DNA from: Platanthera guangdongensis
Taxonomy: Eukaryota > Streptophyta > Magnoliopsida > Asparagales > Orchidaceae
Reading direction: 5' to 3'
Length of the DNA: 64,000 bases
NCBI GenBank assembly: GCA_039583875.1
Contig: CM077150.1
Location: 53,819,451-53,883,450, forward strand
A model generated the notes under the pieces. That model searched no databases. It was not told the origin of the DNA and saw only the letters and a program-made list of their open reading frames with translations. Positions within the stretch are counted from its first letter, which is position 1, and the number at the start of each line of letters is the position of its first letter. Made by a program: the position numbers and the translations under genes. This document shows positions 1 to 11,830 of this stretch, in pieces.

Positions 1-524
1 AACTGACTTAGTCGATCTGAGAATCTGCAGAGAAGTTTAGTCGAACAGAACCTGGATGGAGTTAGTCGAACTCAGTAGTGTTTTCGTCAACCTGAGCTCC
101 AAGTTCATCTAGCTGATAATTCTCCTTCGTCGAGCTGAGATCCGAGATCGTTGAACAGAAAATGTACTTGCCAAACTGAGCTCCAAATTCGTCGAGCTGA
201 GAAGGCACTTCGTCGAGCTAAGATTCTGATATAAGCCCACAATTCATCGACCTGAGCTAGACTTTCATCGAGCTCAACTCAGAGAAGGAACTCTGAGTTC
301 GTCGATCTGCGATCGATGATCGTCGAGTGACTTTTCTGCAATCTTCAAAACTACATTGTCTTTTAAGTCTTGAGTTCTCTGAAGTCCTCTAAAGGTAGGT
401 CTCAGTAATCTAACCTAATGTGGTAGACCTTAACCCTGAAACTAACATATAACCCTAGACTATACATGGTGGGTCATCAATCCTAATAGTGAACCTAGCC
501 CAAATCACAAGTAGGGTTCCAACA
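1..524 (-). repeat. Partial Sirevirus-like LTR cut by the window edge
   Basis: The stretch is dense in TCGTCGAGCTGAG-type motifs like those of the Sire-1 LTRs. It ends at 524 in the same kind of terminal sequence (a gtgaacctagcccaaatca block, then a CCAACA end) as the Sire-1 LTR ends at 33835 and 44619. On the minus strand this is the LTR start (TGTTGG). No polypurine tract follows at 525, whereas the low-coordinate Sire-1 LTR has one, so this is the outer end of a 5' LTR or a solo LTR. The rest lies left of the window. The sequence is clearly diverged from the Sire-1 and Sire-2 LTRs. Confidence 0.7.
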
Positions 525-532
525 ACACCATT

Positions 533-780
533 CTACTTTAACAAAAAAATATTCTGGATTCAATAGGCATCGAGTGAACACGATGCCATTCGACGAAGCA
601 TCGAGTGATTTGAGTGGTCTCAACGCCAATCTACTTTAACAGAAAAATGTTCTGGATTCAACAGACGTCGAGTTAACACGATGCCATTCGACGAAGCATT
701 AAGTGCGTTGAGTGAGCTCGATGCCATTCGATGAAGCGTTAAGTTTGTTGAGTGAACTCGAAGCCACTTGACGAAGAGTC
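533..780. repeat. 98-bp tandem duplication with decayed extra units
   Basis: A unit starting ctactttaac at 533 recurs at 631, a period of 98 bases. Both copies contain a shared TTCTGGATTCAA segment followed by an acgatgccattcgacgaag segment. Two shorter, more diverged copies of the second segment follow up to about 780. The cattcgacgaag core carries the same CGACGAA word found in the LTR hairpin modules elsewhere. No coding potential was recognised. Confidence 0.65.
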
Positions 781-3101
781 GAGTAATACTCAATGCTTTT
801 GGACTTAGAGTATTTTTTCGGTCTATGATGTGTTTGTTGATTTATATGTACAACCTAAACCAGGTTTTTCGGAATAAGCTCTGATAGATCATTTAAACCT
901 GATCTCTTCAATAAGACCTATTTAATACATTGATCTTCTCAAGAAGACCTATTTAAAGCAATGATTGGCCGTCTAATACTTGGGTGACACGTGGCAAGCA
1001 ACTTAAACCCTAATTCTTCTTATAAAAAGGGAAGAAACGAGAAACCCTAGCTGTCACTCCCATTTCTTGCCAAGCCCGCCGTCAACATCATTGAGCTAGA
1101 GGAGTGGGAGACGACTATTGGAGTTAAGATTTTGCTGGAGAAATAGTAGATCGAGCTAGTTCACCGGTGCAGTCGTCGGCCATGGCTCACCACTACAGCA
1201 CCCGCCACCAAGCTCGCATCCAGGTCCCTTTATCCTCTCCTCCCTTGGTGCTAGTCTTCTAGATCCACTAGGAGAGATATCGGGCTCAAATGAGCGCGAT
1301 GCCATGAGAGATAGAGGGAACATTACCCGCTTTTCTTCTTGCTCGGGTTCATCGGAGGAGCCGCCTTCAGAGGCCATGTTGCCAAGAAACACTAGCCACC
1401 GCCTCAATGGAGGTGGTGGCGGTAATTGTCAGCGATGGCAGCGGCCCAGGTGGCCAGAAACAAGGTTTGAAGTTCCTACATACAGAATAGATCCTGGTCG
1501 TTGGTTATCGTGGAAGATAACCTGATGCCATTGAATTTAAGATTAATTAAGCTATAATATCATTTATTTAATGTGTATATTCTGTCATATTTATTTAGAG
1601 ATGTTTCATGTTGATTTTAGGACCCTTAGAGGCAATTGTAGAAATAATCTTCAACATGAAAAATGTAGATCTAGGTCTTATGTTTAATTTGACACCCTAG
1701 ACATGTAATTTGGAGCAATGTAGCTCCTTGTAAGGTCATTCTCCTAGGACTGCTCCTATACTAGGATAGAACTTCAAATGGATGCCTATGCTAAACTATA
1801 ATTCCACATGCAGTGAAATTTAGGTAATGTATGCGTGTATACCATACTTAGACTATGTCCAAAAATTAGAATTTTTGAAGGACATTTTCCTATAGTTTCA
1901 GCCAAAATTTTATTTATTAAATAAATGTAATTTAGGGAGTTTTACAACTCCAAATACCACCAAATTTGAGTGACATGGATCTAAGGTTATCCTATGGCCT
2001 TGGTAAAAATTTGAAGTCATTTGGACCTCTGCATGTTAAAGGATCCAACATGCATGGTGAAGGTAGATTTGTAAATAGTGTGTAAATAGTAAAATGGGAG
2101 AAAATTGGGAACTTAGCACATTTGGCCCAATGCACGTTCATGAAATTTTGGGCAGAGGCTTACGGAGGTAAAATTCTAATTTCATGAGAAAATTAGAATT
2201 TTTGGAATAAAAAATCCCATAAGTTGGATTTATTTCAAAAATAACACATTTAGGTGTTAAAATGAAAAATAGGGCTACTGGACTTAAAAAATTCCAAATT
2301 GTTGATCCAAACCCTAATAGGTCATTTCACTTCTCTGAAACATTTATGAGTATTTTTGAGAATTATTCCAAGTATAAATAGTGTAATTACATTTTTACCC
2401 TTATAAGACATTGATCAAAAACATGAGTAGTGCTTCTTGGAAAATTATGAGAAAATGTCTAGGCCCTTATTTCTGCAATATGAACCCCTGTAAATTTCAC
2501 TAAGATTTTTGGATTATTATTTATGAGGAACCCTATTATAGTGGCATTCTTGTAGTTATTTTAACATGTGAATATCTTAGATCAAATCACTAACTAGGAG
2601 TATGAAAATCTGTTTTTACCATTATCTTATTAATATTATTGAGTTGAAATTTTCCATGAATTTTTACATGATTATTTTTAATACTTCATTTGAAAAAGGA
2701 AGATAATGAGGTTTTAATCATAAATGGAAAATAATGGTCATATCAAATTGGAAAATCAAGATTTTTGTTGAACAGATGTTTTTAACCTAGATAAACTTCA
2801 GACAATTTATTTAGACCTAATAGACTACTGGTTAGAGTAGTTCATCTTCAAAATGACCTAGGTCACTTGATTAATTAATTTAAATTATGGTCCAAAATAA
2901 TTAGAAAAATGTTGGAATTCTGAATGATCAATATTATACACATGAAAAACCCATGATAAAAATTTAGAGGTCTTTGGCCCAAGGAATTGGAAGTCATCTC
3001 ATATGTGTTTTAATTAGGTCATGGGTTGCGTTTAGTAAAAGTAATAAGAAGCTTTAAAGTACTCAGGGTGATAAGATATAGTTAAATTAAGAGATGTATT
3101 G
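781..3101. other. Unassigned AT-rich, LTR-like DNA, left part
   Basis: No gene is recognised here. A promoter-like block lies near 985-1045 and is followed by a GC-richer stretch (1080-1520) with only short ORFs. After that comes AT-rich sequence without long ORFs. The same tract resumes at 12213 after the solo LTR insertion, so 781-3101 and 12213-14121 were once contiguous. Length and composition would fit a very long gypsy LTR or untranslated region. I could not find a convincing pair of termini: a TGTAAG at 1729 and a CTTACA at 14116-14121 are complementary, but the flanking bases do not form a target-site duplication. Confidence 0.4.
987..1028 (+). promoter_or_regulatory. Promoter-like block: G-box/ABRE, telo-box, TATA box
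   Basis: In order there are ACACGTGGC (987-995, a G-box with ABRE core), aaaccctaa (telo-box-like, about 1004) and TATAAAA (1021-1027). A second aaaccctag lies just downstream. The spacing resembles a plant RNA polymerase II promoter. No gene follows, so this is most likely the U3/R border of an old LTR; a relic host promoter is the alternative. Confidence 0.4.
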
Positions 3102-4203
3102 ATGCAGGCCCAAGGTTTCGACGGATTAAACACTACGCGTTCTTAAGATCGGTAAATAAAATAACTACGTAGCGAGCCAAATTCTCTAAATTATTACTAA
3201 CGGTGAATCCAACAATTTTACAATACACAACGCGAAGGGACGCTACCCCTTTTATAGATTGAACAACAGCTATAGGCCAATGTTCGCTCAAGCGAATAGG
3301 ACCCACACGATCCGGAAAATTAGTTATTCAAAATTAAATTATACACAAACATTCACAATTCCAATAAGAGAACTTCCGGGCCAAAATTAGTGATTTAAAA
3401 TTAAGTCCAAATTAATCCAAAAATATAATTAATTTGAGGGAATATCAAAGCTCTTGAACTCAAGAGGAAATCAAGGGTGATTAACCCGATTTCTTCTAGA
3501 GTTCACGAGATCTACCCGCTCCAAATTATACAAAAAATATTCGGAATAACAACTCTTAAAAATTAGATTTTTAATTAAGCACAACATTCAATATAAATCA
3601 GGACAACTTACTAGCCTTCTATTCCACCAATATCTCACAAAATTATAGAAGAAATCACACAAGATGGTTAAAAAAATCATTACCCAATCCCAAGAATAAT
3701 CTGTCCACAAGATCAGTGGAGGAGGCGCACACGACGGTGGTAGATTCTCTATTTTCACGCAAGTCCTTGGATTTGCACCGGACGATGAAAATGCTCGCCG
3801 TTTTCTCTTTTGCCCAAACCCTAGAAGAGGGAGAATTTAGGAATCTAATGTATATAAGGAAAGAAGAGAGAGGAAAGGTGGTCACATATTCCTTTCAAGG
3901 GGGTGGCTCGGTTTTTGTGAGGGTGATGGCTTCTTGGGTTTGGTTGGTGGTAGAAAGGTGGTCGGGAGTTGTAAAGCAGGGAGAGGAGGTGGTGGCTAGG
4001 ACTTTGGCTGGGATTAAGGGTGGTGGTGGCCGGCGGCTTGGAGGGAGATGGGGCTCAGGTTGGTGGAAAGGGAGGGTGGCTGAGAGGGTTTGGAGAGGGA
4101 GAGGTAGGGAGGCCGAGATTAGCAAAAGGACAAGGATAGGAGGAAAAAAGAATAGAGGGGAGGATGGAGAGGGCCGACAGGCCAAGAGGAAGAAGCTTGG
4201 GGT

Positions 4204-4216
4204 GGGGGGGGGGGGG
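4204..4216. repeat. Poly-G homopolymer (13 G)
   Basis: A run of 13 G lies within a purine-rich stretch of the solo LTR. It is prone to slippage and could form G-rich secondary structure. Confidence 0.85.
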
Positions 4217-4320
4217 CAAAATTTGAGAGGAGAAGGAGAAGGAGAGGGAAAAGATCTCAAGGAAGATTTAGGGATTTCAAATTCTTTTCATTCTCTTCAA
4301 AATATGACAAATATCATGGC

Positions 4321-4330
4321 CTATATATAG
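4321..4330 (-). promoter_or_regulatory. TATA box of the solo LTR
   Basis: The palindromic ctatatatag lies about 1.2 kb into the LTR, where the gypsy-B LTR also has its TATA box. Read on the minus strand it would drive transcription toward lower coordinates. Confidence 0.55.
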
Positions 4331-4716
4331 GCTTACACCACTCCATCTCCTCCAATTCAAAATTCAAAATGACACAATGATGATTATATGCACCCATCAT
4401 GAAATAAAAAATAATGCAAAATTTAAATGCATGAAATTAAAATACTCTTGATGGTTATAGACATCAATCATTACATTAAATTAAAATAATAATGAAATGC
4501 TTGGAAATAAAAAATGCTAAAATATAAATGATAAAATATATAATTATAATTATGTAGTTTCTAATTATGTATTTCATTTATTGGCGGCGGAGGACGTCGA
4601 GCAAAAATACGTAGCGGCAGCGGTGTTGGCGAAGAAATGTCGTGGTAGACTCCCATCCTCGAGCTTGCGGTAATGACCGTCCCAATCCACAAACTCTCGA
4701 TGTCGTCGATCCACGG

Positions 4717-5949
4717 TGATGTAGGGGTGACCGTGATACGTGCTCGAATACGCTAACGGATAGTATTGTCACAAGACATAAAACCAAAGGGGATGGCTCC
4801 GACCAAAAGCGAGCGAAAAGGGGTCCGGTTTGCTCCCAAATCCGAAAGAGAAAATTGCCGGACTCGATACAACGTCCTTAGGACCTACCTCTCCAACAAG
4901 CACACAACTCACCGCAATCCGGACTCGATACAACGTCCTTAAGACCTACCTCTCCAACAAGCACACAACTCACCGCACCTACACAAGCATCTATTGTACC
5001 AACTTGAGCCGTTTCAACGCAGCAATAATTTATTTTTGGAGCGGCGGAAAACTTCAATAGGCGGTCGAGTTCGAGTTGTGATTAACTCCCTTGTTAACAC
5101 CAAAATGTGCCAATCTTGGAGGGCCAGTCAAGGCTAGGCCAAGCCTCGCTCTCGCAACGGATCTACCCAATCCGGATCACAAGAGGTTCAATAACAACGA
5201 AATCGAAATCGGAATTTGCAAGCGACGTATTTAAAAATCACGGAAGAAACGGTTTGCAAAAACCTCCACAAAATCTAAAGCAAGAATATCTAAAGGGGAA
5301 GGAGTTACCCAACCAAGAACAACAATCACACAAGATAAGGTGGGAGAATCACTCTCTCCACGGATCCACCGGCTTCACACCGAATGGGCTGCAACTTTCT
5401 TCCTTGGAGTCTCACCGAAAGGAAGCCACGCCGGCATCGCACCAAAGTAGGGGAGAAAGCAAGGGGGGGCGGCGGCTTCACACCTTGGCCGGCGGCTATG
5501 GAGGAACCTCCTTGGCTGAACTCTCTCAAATGAGGGTTAGGGTTCTTTTTTTTAATTCTCTCTAACTTCATTCTCAAAAGGATCTCCTTATATAGGAGTT
5601 ACAACACACATCTAGCCATCCAACATGGAGATGAAATCTCATCCATCCGGAAGGCTAAATACACACCAAAATGTTTGCAGGAAATAAATATTGCAGGAAA
5701 TAAATAAAGATTACAAGTCCCAAATGAATATAAAATTATTAACCACGATTGGAATAATTTTATATTCGCACATAAAATAATAAAGCATGAGAAATTAATT
5801 AAAATAGTCTTCAAGTGAGGGTAGCACGCCGCGGGCGGAGGTTGTAGCGGCGTCGTCCGTTAGCGTCATCACGGCTCCGAAGGTCTTTATGTTATAGGGC
5901 CTCGGCAACTGGATCGTCATCAAGTAGTGGCGGAGGGGCAACGACATCA
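4717..5949 (-). repeat. Gypsy-B 3' LTR
   Basis: On the minus strand it begins TGATGTCG at 5949 and ends CATCA at 4717. It matches 10950-12184 nearly base for base, including the internal 61-bp duplication. The pol reading frame runs 58 bp into it. A TATA copy lies at 5588-5597 (CCTATATAAGG on the minus strand). Confidence 0.95.
4858..4979. repeat. 61-bp tandem duplication in gypsy-B 3' LTR
   Basis: Two consecutive copies starting ccggactcg lie at 4858 and 4919, period 61, and are almost identical. The same pair is present in the other LTR, so the duplication predates this insertion. Confidence 0.9.
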
Positions 5950-7676
5950 ATCCTCCCCCACTCAAAATCACGTATCTTCGATGCGTGGTCCGAGAGATAG
6001 TGGCGGAGAAGCTCGGCATCCAAACGTTGAAGCTCTGTCGCAAGTACCCATGAATCATCTGAAGGGGGGCGGCCACGCCAACGGATGAGGAAGCGGTAGG
6101 TAGCACCATCAGGAGTGGTAAGTGGCTCAGCATCAAGCATCATATCTGGAGTGAGAAATGTCTTCGGAAACCTGGGAAACATGTCAGCAGTAGGGAAAAA
6201 AGAAGGCAACGTACCATCCGATGTTATACCTGCGGGGACCGAAAGAGAGAGATCATCCGAACTACCACTCCCCAACCCAGTAGAAATTTTAGTGGAGGGA
6301 GAAGACGACAAAGAATTCAACTCAGGTGGAGGAGAAACAAACGACGTCAAATCCGAGACATTAAAAATAGGGGAGATACCCCAATCAGCTGGCAAATCCA
6401 ACACGAAAGCGTTGTCACCTAGTATCTTTATAATTCGAAAAGGGCTGGCGCGCTTTGGTGCCAACTTTTTAACGGTGCCAGATGGCAAGCATTCGGGAAC
6501 TAACCGGACTAGGACCAAATCGCCGACGTTGAAGTGTGACACCCTCCTATGTAGATTAGCGTGCGTCTGGTAAGACTCGTATTGAGCAGTAAAGGTAGCT
6601 CGTATACGTGCATGTAGGTCATGAATATGTTGGGCGAAGGATTGTGCAAATTGACTTGTCTTGTATGTTGGGGGCAAAGGAACCAAGTTAAGAGGCACAG
6701 GGGCCTTGTACCCGTGAACAATCTCATTTGGAGACAGACCAGTGGACTGGTTTTTGGAATTATTATAGGCCAACTGGGCGTGGGGAAGAAGAAGATCCCA
6801 CGTACCTTTATGATCGCTCACTAGGCATCTAAGAAGGCTTCCTAGGCTCCGATTGACTACCTCTGTTTGCCCATCGGTCTGAGGGTGATAGGCTGAGGAA
6901 AACAATAACTTGGTACCCATCAAGACCCAAAGTGTTTTCCAAAAATAGCTCGTATACTTAACGTCTCTATCCAAGACTATTGTCTTCGACACTCCCCGGT
7001 GACTAACTACTTCCTTAAAGTATAATTTGGCAATGTGAGATGCGTCATTGGTTCTAGCGCAGGGAATAAAATATGCCATTTTAGAGAATCTATCCACCAC
7101 CACAAAAATAGAATCGTGACGGCGTAAGGTGGTGGGTAGGCCTAGAACAAAATCCATACTCACGTCTTCCCATGGCGTGGAAGGGATAGGCAGGGGCGTA
7201 TATAATCCTACGTTGGTCTTGGTGCCCTTGGATACCTGACAGGTACGACAACTACTAACTACCCTTCCCACCATCGCCTTAAGTTTTGGCCAATAGAATT
7301 TCTCCTCAACTAACATAATGGTCTTATCCCTACCGAAATGACCACTCAACCCTCCACTATGCAATTCCCAGATTATATGAAGGCGTAATGATGACTGCGG
7401 GATACATAACTTCCCATGTCTAAATAGGTAGCCATCCTTAATGACGAACGCAGATATAATCGTGGGGGAGCTATCTTGGGCAGACAAATATGCATCCTGA
7501 AAGTCAGGACATGTGGCGTACTCGTCCTTGATTCGCTCGAATCCTACCACGTTAACCTCCATAGTGGTGAGTAACAGGGTCAGGCGACTAAGAGCATCCG
7601 CGACTCGATTGTCAGCTCCTTTAAGGTGTTTGAGGCTAAAAGTGTAACCCTGTAGGAAAGATACCCACTTAGCGTG
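5892..7676 (-). pseudogene. Gypsy-B integrase with chromodomain-like C-terminus
   Basis: The integrase inserts reverse-transcribed element DNA into chromosomes. From 7562 a 556-codon frame is open. It holds the zinc-binding HHCC region (histidines around GHFGRDK, cysteines at CRTCQ) and the D-D-E catalytic residues: D in MDFVLGLP, D in DRDVKYTS and E in DGQTEVVN. The tail contains FLIRWRGRPPSDDSW, a chromodomain-type motif that in chromoviruses directs insertion to particular chromatin. The frame is separated from RNase H by a TGA at 7677-7679. The stop codon at 5892 lies inside the 3' LTR, so pol overlaps the polypurine tract and LTR. Integrase itself looks intact and is the best-preserved part of the element. 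Confidence 0.92.
5951..5963 (-). other. Gypsy-B polypurine tract
   Basis: The minus strand reads GAGTGGGGGAGGA immediately before the 3' LTR start. This is the plus-strand DNA primer during reverse transcription. It lies within the pol reading frame. Confidence 0.85.
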
Positions 7677-9579
7677 TCACGGGCTGATTTTATGTTGGCC
7701 ATTGATGAACCGTAGTGCCTCGTGATCGGAGAGGATCACAAACTCCTTAGAGAGGAGATAGTGCCTCCAATGGTGCAGACATCTAATGACGACATAAAAC
7801 TCCCTATCGTAATTCGAGTAATTCAATTTGGCGCCCGCTAACTTCTCACTAAAATAACTTACAGGGTGCCCTTCCTGACTCAAGACACCTCCTATTCCTA
7901 CGCCAGAAGCGTCACACGTAAGCTCAAAGACCTTATTGAAGTCAGGTAGATGTAGGACAGGTGCCTCAGTCATAAGTTCCTTAATGCGTTGGAAAGCAAT
8001 AGTGGCGGACCTTGTCCAGGTGAACTCACCTTTCTTCATGCAATCACTAATGGGGGCCATAATGCTACTAAAGTCTCTAATAAAACGACGGTAAAAAGTA
8101 GCTAACCCATGGAAACTTCGCACCTCTCGTAATGTGGTCGGTTCGGGCCAATCCCTAATGACTTTAACCTTATTAGGGTCAACTCTAATGCCTTCCGAAC
8201 CGACTATATAGCCTAAGAATTCCACTTCGGTGACATGGAATGTGCATTTCTTGAGATTAAGGAATAAGGTTTCCTTCCGCAGGGTGGAAAGAACCGACCT
8301 CAAGTGGGAGACGTGCTCAGTAGTGGTGGTACTAAAGACTAAAATGTCATCAAAATAGACGACCACAAACTTCCCCATGTAAGGCTAAAAGACATGGGTC
8401 ATCATCCAGGGAGAAGGTACTGGGGGCATTGGATAGCCCAAAGGGCATCACAAGCCACTCGTATAACCCATCCTTGGACTTAAATGCTGTCTTCCACTCG
8501 TCCCCCTCACGGATCCTGATCTGGTGATAGCCACTCCGCAAATCTAACTTTGAAAAAATGGTCGCGCCAGATAAGACATCTAGGAGGTCATCTAATCGCG
8601 GAATAGGAAATCTATATTTGATGGTAATCTTGTTGATGGCGCGGCTATCAACACACATTCTCCACGTACCATCCTTCTTGGGGGCAAGAAGGGCAGGTAC
8701 CGCACATGGACTCATACTAGTCCTAATGAACCCCTTTTTCATCAAATCCTCGATCTGGGTCTGTAACTCCTTATGGGCGGCGGGGTGAAGCCTATAGTGG
8801 GGCTGGTTCGGTAAGGAGGAACCGGGGATAAGGTCTATAGCATGCTGTATATTCCTAAGCAGTGGTAATACCGAAGGCAGCTCATCCGGGTACACATCCT
8901 TATACTCATCCAACAATTCCCGTAACTCTCTAGGCAAATCATCCAATGCTCTCGTATCCCCTTTCGCACTCATAAGAACTAGAGCGTACATCATCCCGTC
9001 AAGAAAGGGATCCTTCACAAATTCTTTTCTTCCCACGAGACTCAACGTTTTGCTCTCGACTAGAACAGTGGTGTCCTTAGCCAAAGCTACTGGCTCTTTC
9101 GGGACGGTCGGTCTCAACGTAATGACCTTGCCATTGAATTTAAACTCATATGTGTTGGCCCTTCCAAAGTGTGTCACGTCACGGTCGTAAAGCCAAGGGC
9201 GGCCCAATAACACGTGACAAGCGTCCATTGGAAGGACATCGCACCACACCTCGTCAGTATAGGATTTGATCGAGAGAGGTACAAGACAACGCTTGGTGAC
9301 CGGGACGGTAACCTTATTGATCCAAGCTACCTAATAGGGAGCCGGGTGGGGCTGCGTAGTCAAGGACATACGTGTAACGGCATTCTCAGAGATGACGTTT
9401 ACACAACTGCCACTATCAATGATCAACTTGCACAACTTCTCGCCACTCTTAAAGATCAGGGAAAATATACTAGTCCTTTTCCAGTCATCTAACGGACGGG
9501 GGGTGGTCAAGATACAACGCATCACCATAACGGGGTGCTCGTCCTCTAAATCACTTGGGACCCCTTCTGGGTCACTCTC
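7677..9579 (-). pseudogene. Gypsy-B protease, reverse transcriptase and RNase H (broken)
   Basis: The aspartic protease motif DSGS is at about 9410 on the minus strand and its distal part includes [14 protein letters not shown] follows, with [13 protein letters not shown] and the catalytic YFDD in [12 protein letters not shown] (near 8350). RNase H contains [14 protein letters not shown] and YSNYDREFY. Breaks: an in-frame TAG at 9331-9333 inside the protease; a frameshift plus stop between the RT NAPSTF segment and YFDD (about 8375-8410); and TGA at 7677-7679 at the RNase H-integrase border, where related elements commonly have arginine. Polymerase function is lost as the sequence stands. Confidence 0.92.
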
Positions 9580-10681
9580 CTCAGCAGCCTCATAAACGAA
9601 ATCAACAAGGTCGGTAGTCGACTCTAGAAGGGCTATGGCTTTAGTCTTCGTTGGGCATTCAAAGGCATAGTGGCCTTGAATGCCGCAAGAGTAACAAGTG
9701 GTGTTAGCGTTGCTAACCTTCCCTATAGGGACACGCTCACTCGCAGGATTCTTGCCGTTCCTAGCAGTAATCACGATAGACTTTGACTCGGCAGACCGAA
9801 ACTTCCCTTTATCCTGATATGTGGAGGAAGAGGCTCCAGCTGTGGACTTTCCCTTCGGATGGGAATACCGGGAGTGAGCCTTAGAGGCTAAGTTCTTTTC
9901 GATGTCGAGGGCGGCATTAAATGTCGTGTTCAGATCCGTATGACCATATCGTAAGAGCTTCCGCTGAATATCGGGATGAAGCCCCTTACGAAATCTGGAT
10001 AGGGTGACCTCGGGGATCTCCCTCAGATCACAACACACCATACGGTCTTTCAGTTCTCCCATATACTCAGCTACCGAATTGGAGCCCTGCCGTAGAGTGG
10101 CAAGCTCGTCGAACATCTGTCCGATGGTACGCGGGAACGTACTGATCGGTCAACAGGTTCTTCATCACGACCCATCCAATAAGTGGGACCCCGTTCCCGG
10201 TTCCTAGCCTACGCTCTTCATTCAGCCAATAAGTTTTGGCATGCCCCGTTAGCTTCATCCTGGCAACTTGGACCTTTTGATGGTCTGTAAGGGTGTGCCA
10301 ATCGAAGTAGCACTCCATATCCACCACCCAAGTAAGGAAGATCTAGGGATCTCCCATGCCATCATAAGTGTGGGCGTCGATCTTAATGGCCCTAGTGATA
10401 TCGTAAGCACGATCGTGGCGGTGTTCTCGAGGGGGCACTCGGGGAGAGTCCTCATCGGAATCCGACTCAGGAGTTTGTTGGCGCCGGTTGGGCTGCTCAA
10501 CATTAATGGGTGGCGGGGGTGGCCTTGCTTGATTTTGCAGGATCTGTGCCAACATGTTTCTAAGCTCCGTCATTTCGTTACGTAGCCCTGCTATGGCCTC
10601 GGTGTTGGGATCCCCATGCTCGTTCGCGGCCATCCTAGACGTAGACGGTGTCGCGTACTCCGATCCGTGCCTAGTGCGCAT
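9580..10681 (-). pseudogene. Gypsy-B Gag with zinc knuckle (broken)
   Basis: Gag forms the cytoplasmic particle and binds element RNA. It starts at an ATG at 10681-10679, about 270 bp after the LTR. The N-terminus has a helical stretch (RNEMTELRNMLAQILQ) and a proline-rich segment. The central region (WLNEERR, TDQYVPAYH) is of retrotransposon Gag type. A CX2CX4HX4C knuckle (CYSCGIQGHYAFEC) lies near 9670-9700. Breaks: TAG at 10343-10345 and an apparent one-base frameshift near 10115. Gag and pol are otherwise in one frame, as is usual for plant chromoviruses. The 9580 boundary with protease is approximate. Confidence 0.9.
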
Positions 10682-10931
10682 TCAGGTCTAGAAAATTTTG
10701 GAAAGGTGATTTTTCCTAGGGCTGTAGCTATACTGAAAATAAGATATTTTTATAGTTTCCCGATGTGAGGAACACGTGGATCGTTAAATTTTTTTTTTGA
10801 AATTTTGCGGAAAAATAAAGATTTGAGCCCGCTATTGGCAGACCACAAAAAATAATTTTTTTGATTTTTTAAGATCCGATCGGCCAACAAGAAACGTAGA
10901 GAGGATGTTTGCAACGTGGGAGTTGAAACAA

Positions 10932-10946
10932 CCGCCTCTGATACCA
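10932..10946 (-). other. Gypsy-B primer-binding site (tRNA-iMet)
   Basis: The minus strand reads TGGTATCAGAGGCGG three bases after the 5' LTR. The first 11 bases match the usual plant initiator tRNA-Met primer-binding site. It primes minus-strand DNA synthesis. Confidence 0.9.
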
Positions 10947-11090
10947 AATTGATGTAGGGGTGACCGTGATACGTGCTCGAATACGCTAACAAATAGTATT
11001 GTCACAAGACATAAAACCAAAGGGGAGGGCTCCGACCAAAAGCGAGCGAAAAGGGGTCCGGTTTGCTCCCAAATCCGAAAGAGAAAATTG

Positions 11091-11212
11091 CCGGACTCGA
11101 TACAACGTCCTTAGGACCTACCTCTCCAACACGCACACAACTCACCGCAAGCCGGACTCGATACAACGTCCTTAAGACCTACCTCTCCAACAAGCACACA
11201 ACTCACCGCACC
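11091..11212. repeat. 61-bp tandem duplication in gypsy-B 5' LTR
   Basis: Copies begin ccggactcg at 11091 and 11152, period 61. They are the counterpart of the pair in the 3' LTR. Confidence 0.9.
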
Positions 11213-11820
11213 TACACAAGCATCTATTGTACCAACTTGAGCCGTTTCAACGCAGCAATAATTTATTTTTGGAGCGGCGGAAAACTTCAATAGGCGGTCA
11301 AGTTCGAGTTGTGATTAACTCCCTTGTTAACACCAAAATGTGCCAATCTTGGAGGGCAAGTCAAGGCTAGGCCAAGCCTCGCTCTCGCAACGGATCTACC
11401 CAATCCGGATCACAAGAGGTTCAATAACAACGAAATCGAAATCGGAATTTGCAAGCGACGTATTTAAAAATCACGGAAGAAACGGTTTGCAAAAACCTCC
11501 ACAAAATCTAAAGCAAGAATCTCTAAAGGGGAAGGAGTTACCCAACCAAGAACAACAATCACACAAGATAAGGTGGGAGAATCACTCTCTCCACGGATCC
11601 ACCGGCTTCACACCGAATGGGCTGCAACTTTCTTCCTTGGAGTCGCACCGAAAGGAAGCCACGCCGGCATCGCACCGAAGTAGGGGAGGAAGCAAGGGGG
11701 GGGGGGGCGGCTTCACACCTTGGCCGACGGCTATGGAGGAACCTCCTTGGCCGAACTCTCTCAAATGAGGGTTAGGGTTCTTTTTTTTAATTCTCTCTAA
11801 CTTCATTCTCAAAAGGATCT

Positions 11821-11830
11821 CCTTATATAA
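11821..11830 (-). promoter_or_regulatory. Gypsy-B TATA box
   Basis: The minus strand reads TTATATAAGG. The 3' LTR copy is CCTATATAAGG (5588-5597). Transcription would start roughly 30 bases downstream on the minus strand and read the leader and gag. Confidence 0.65.

Noticed and set aside
3716..4330. 204-codon Gly/Arg-rich ORF on the plus strand and a Pro-rich ORF opposite it
   Set aside because: Both result from a purine/pyrimidine-biased stretch in the solo LTR. No domain is recognised and the two frames mirror each other's composition.
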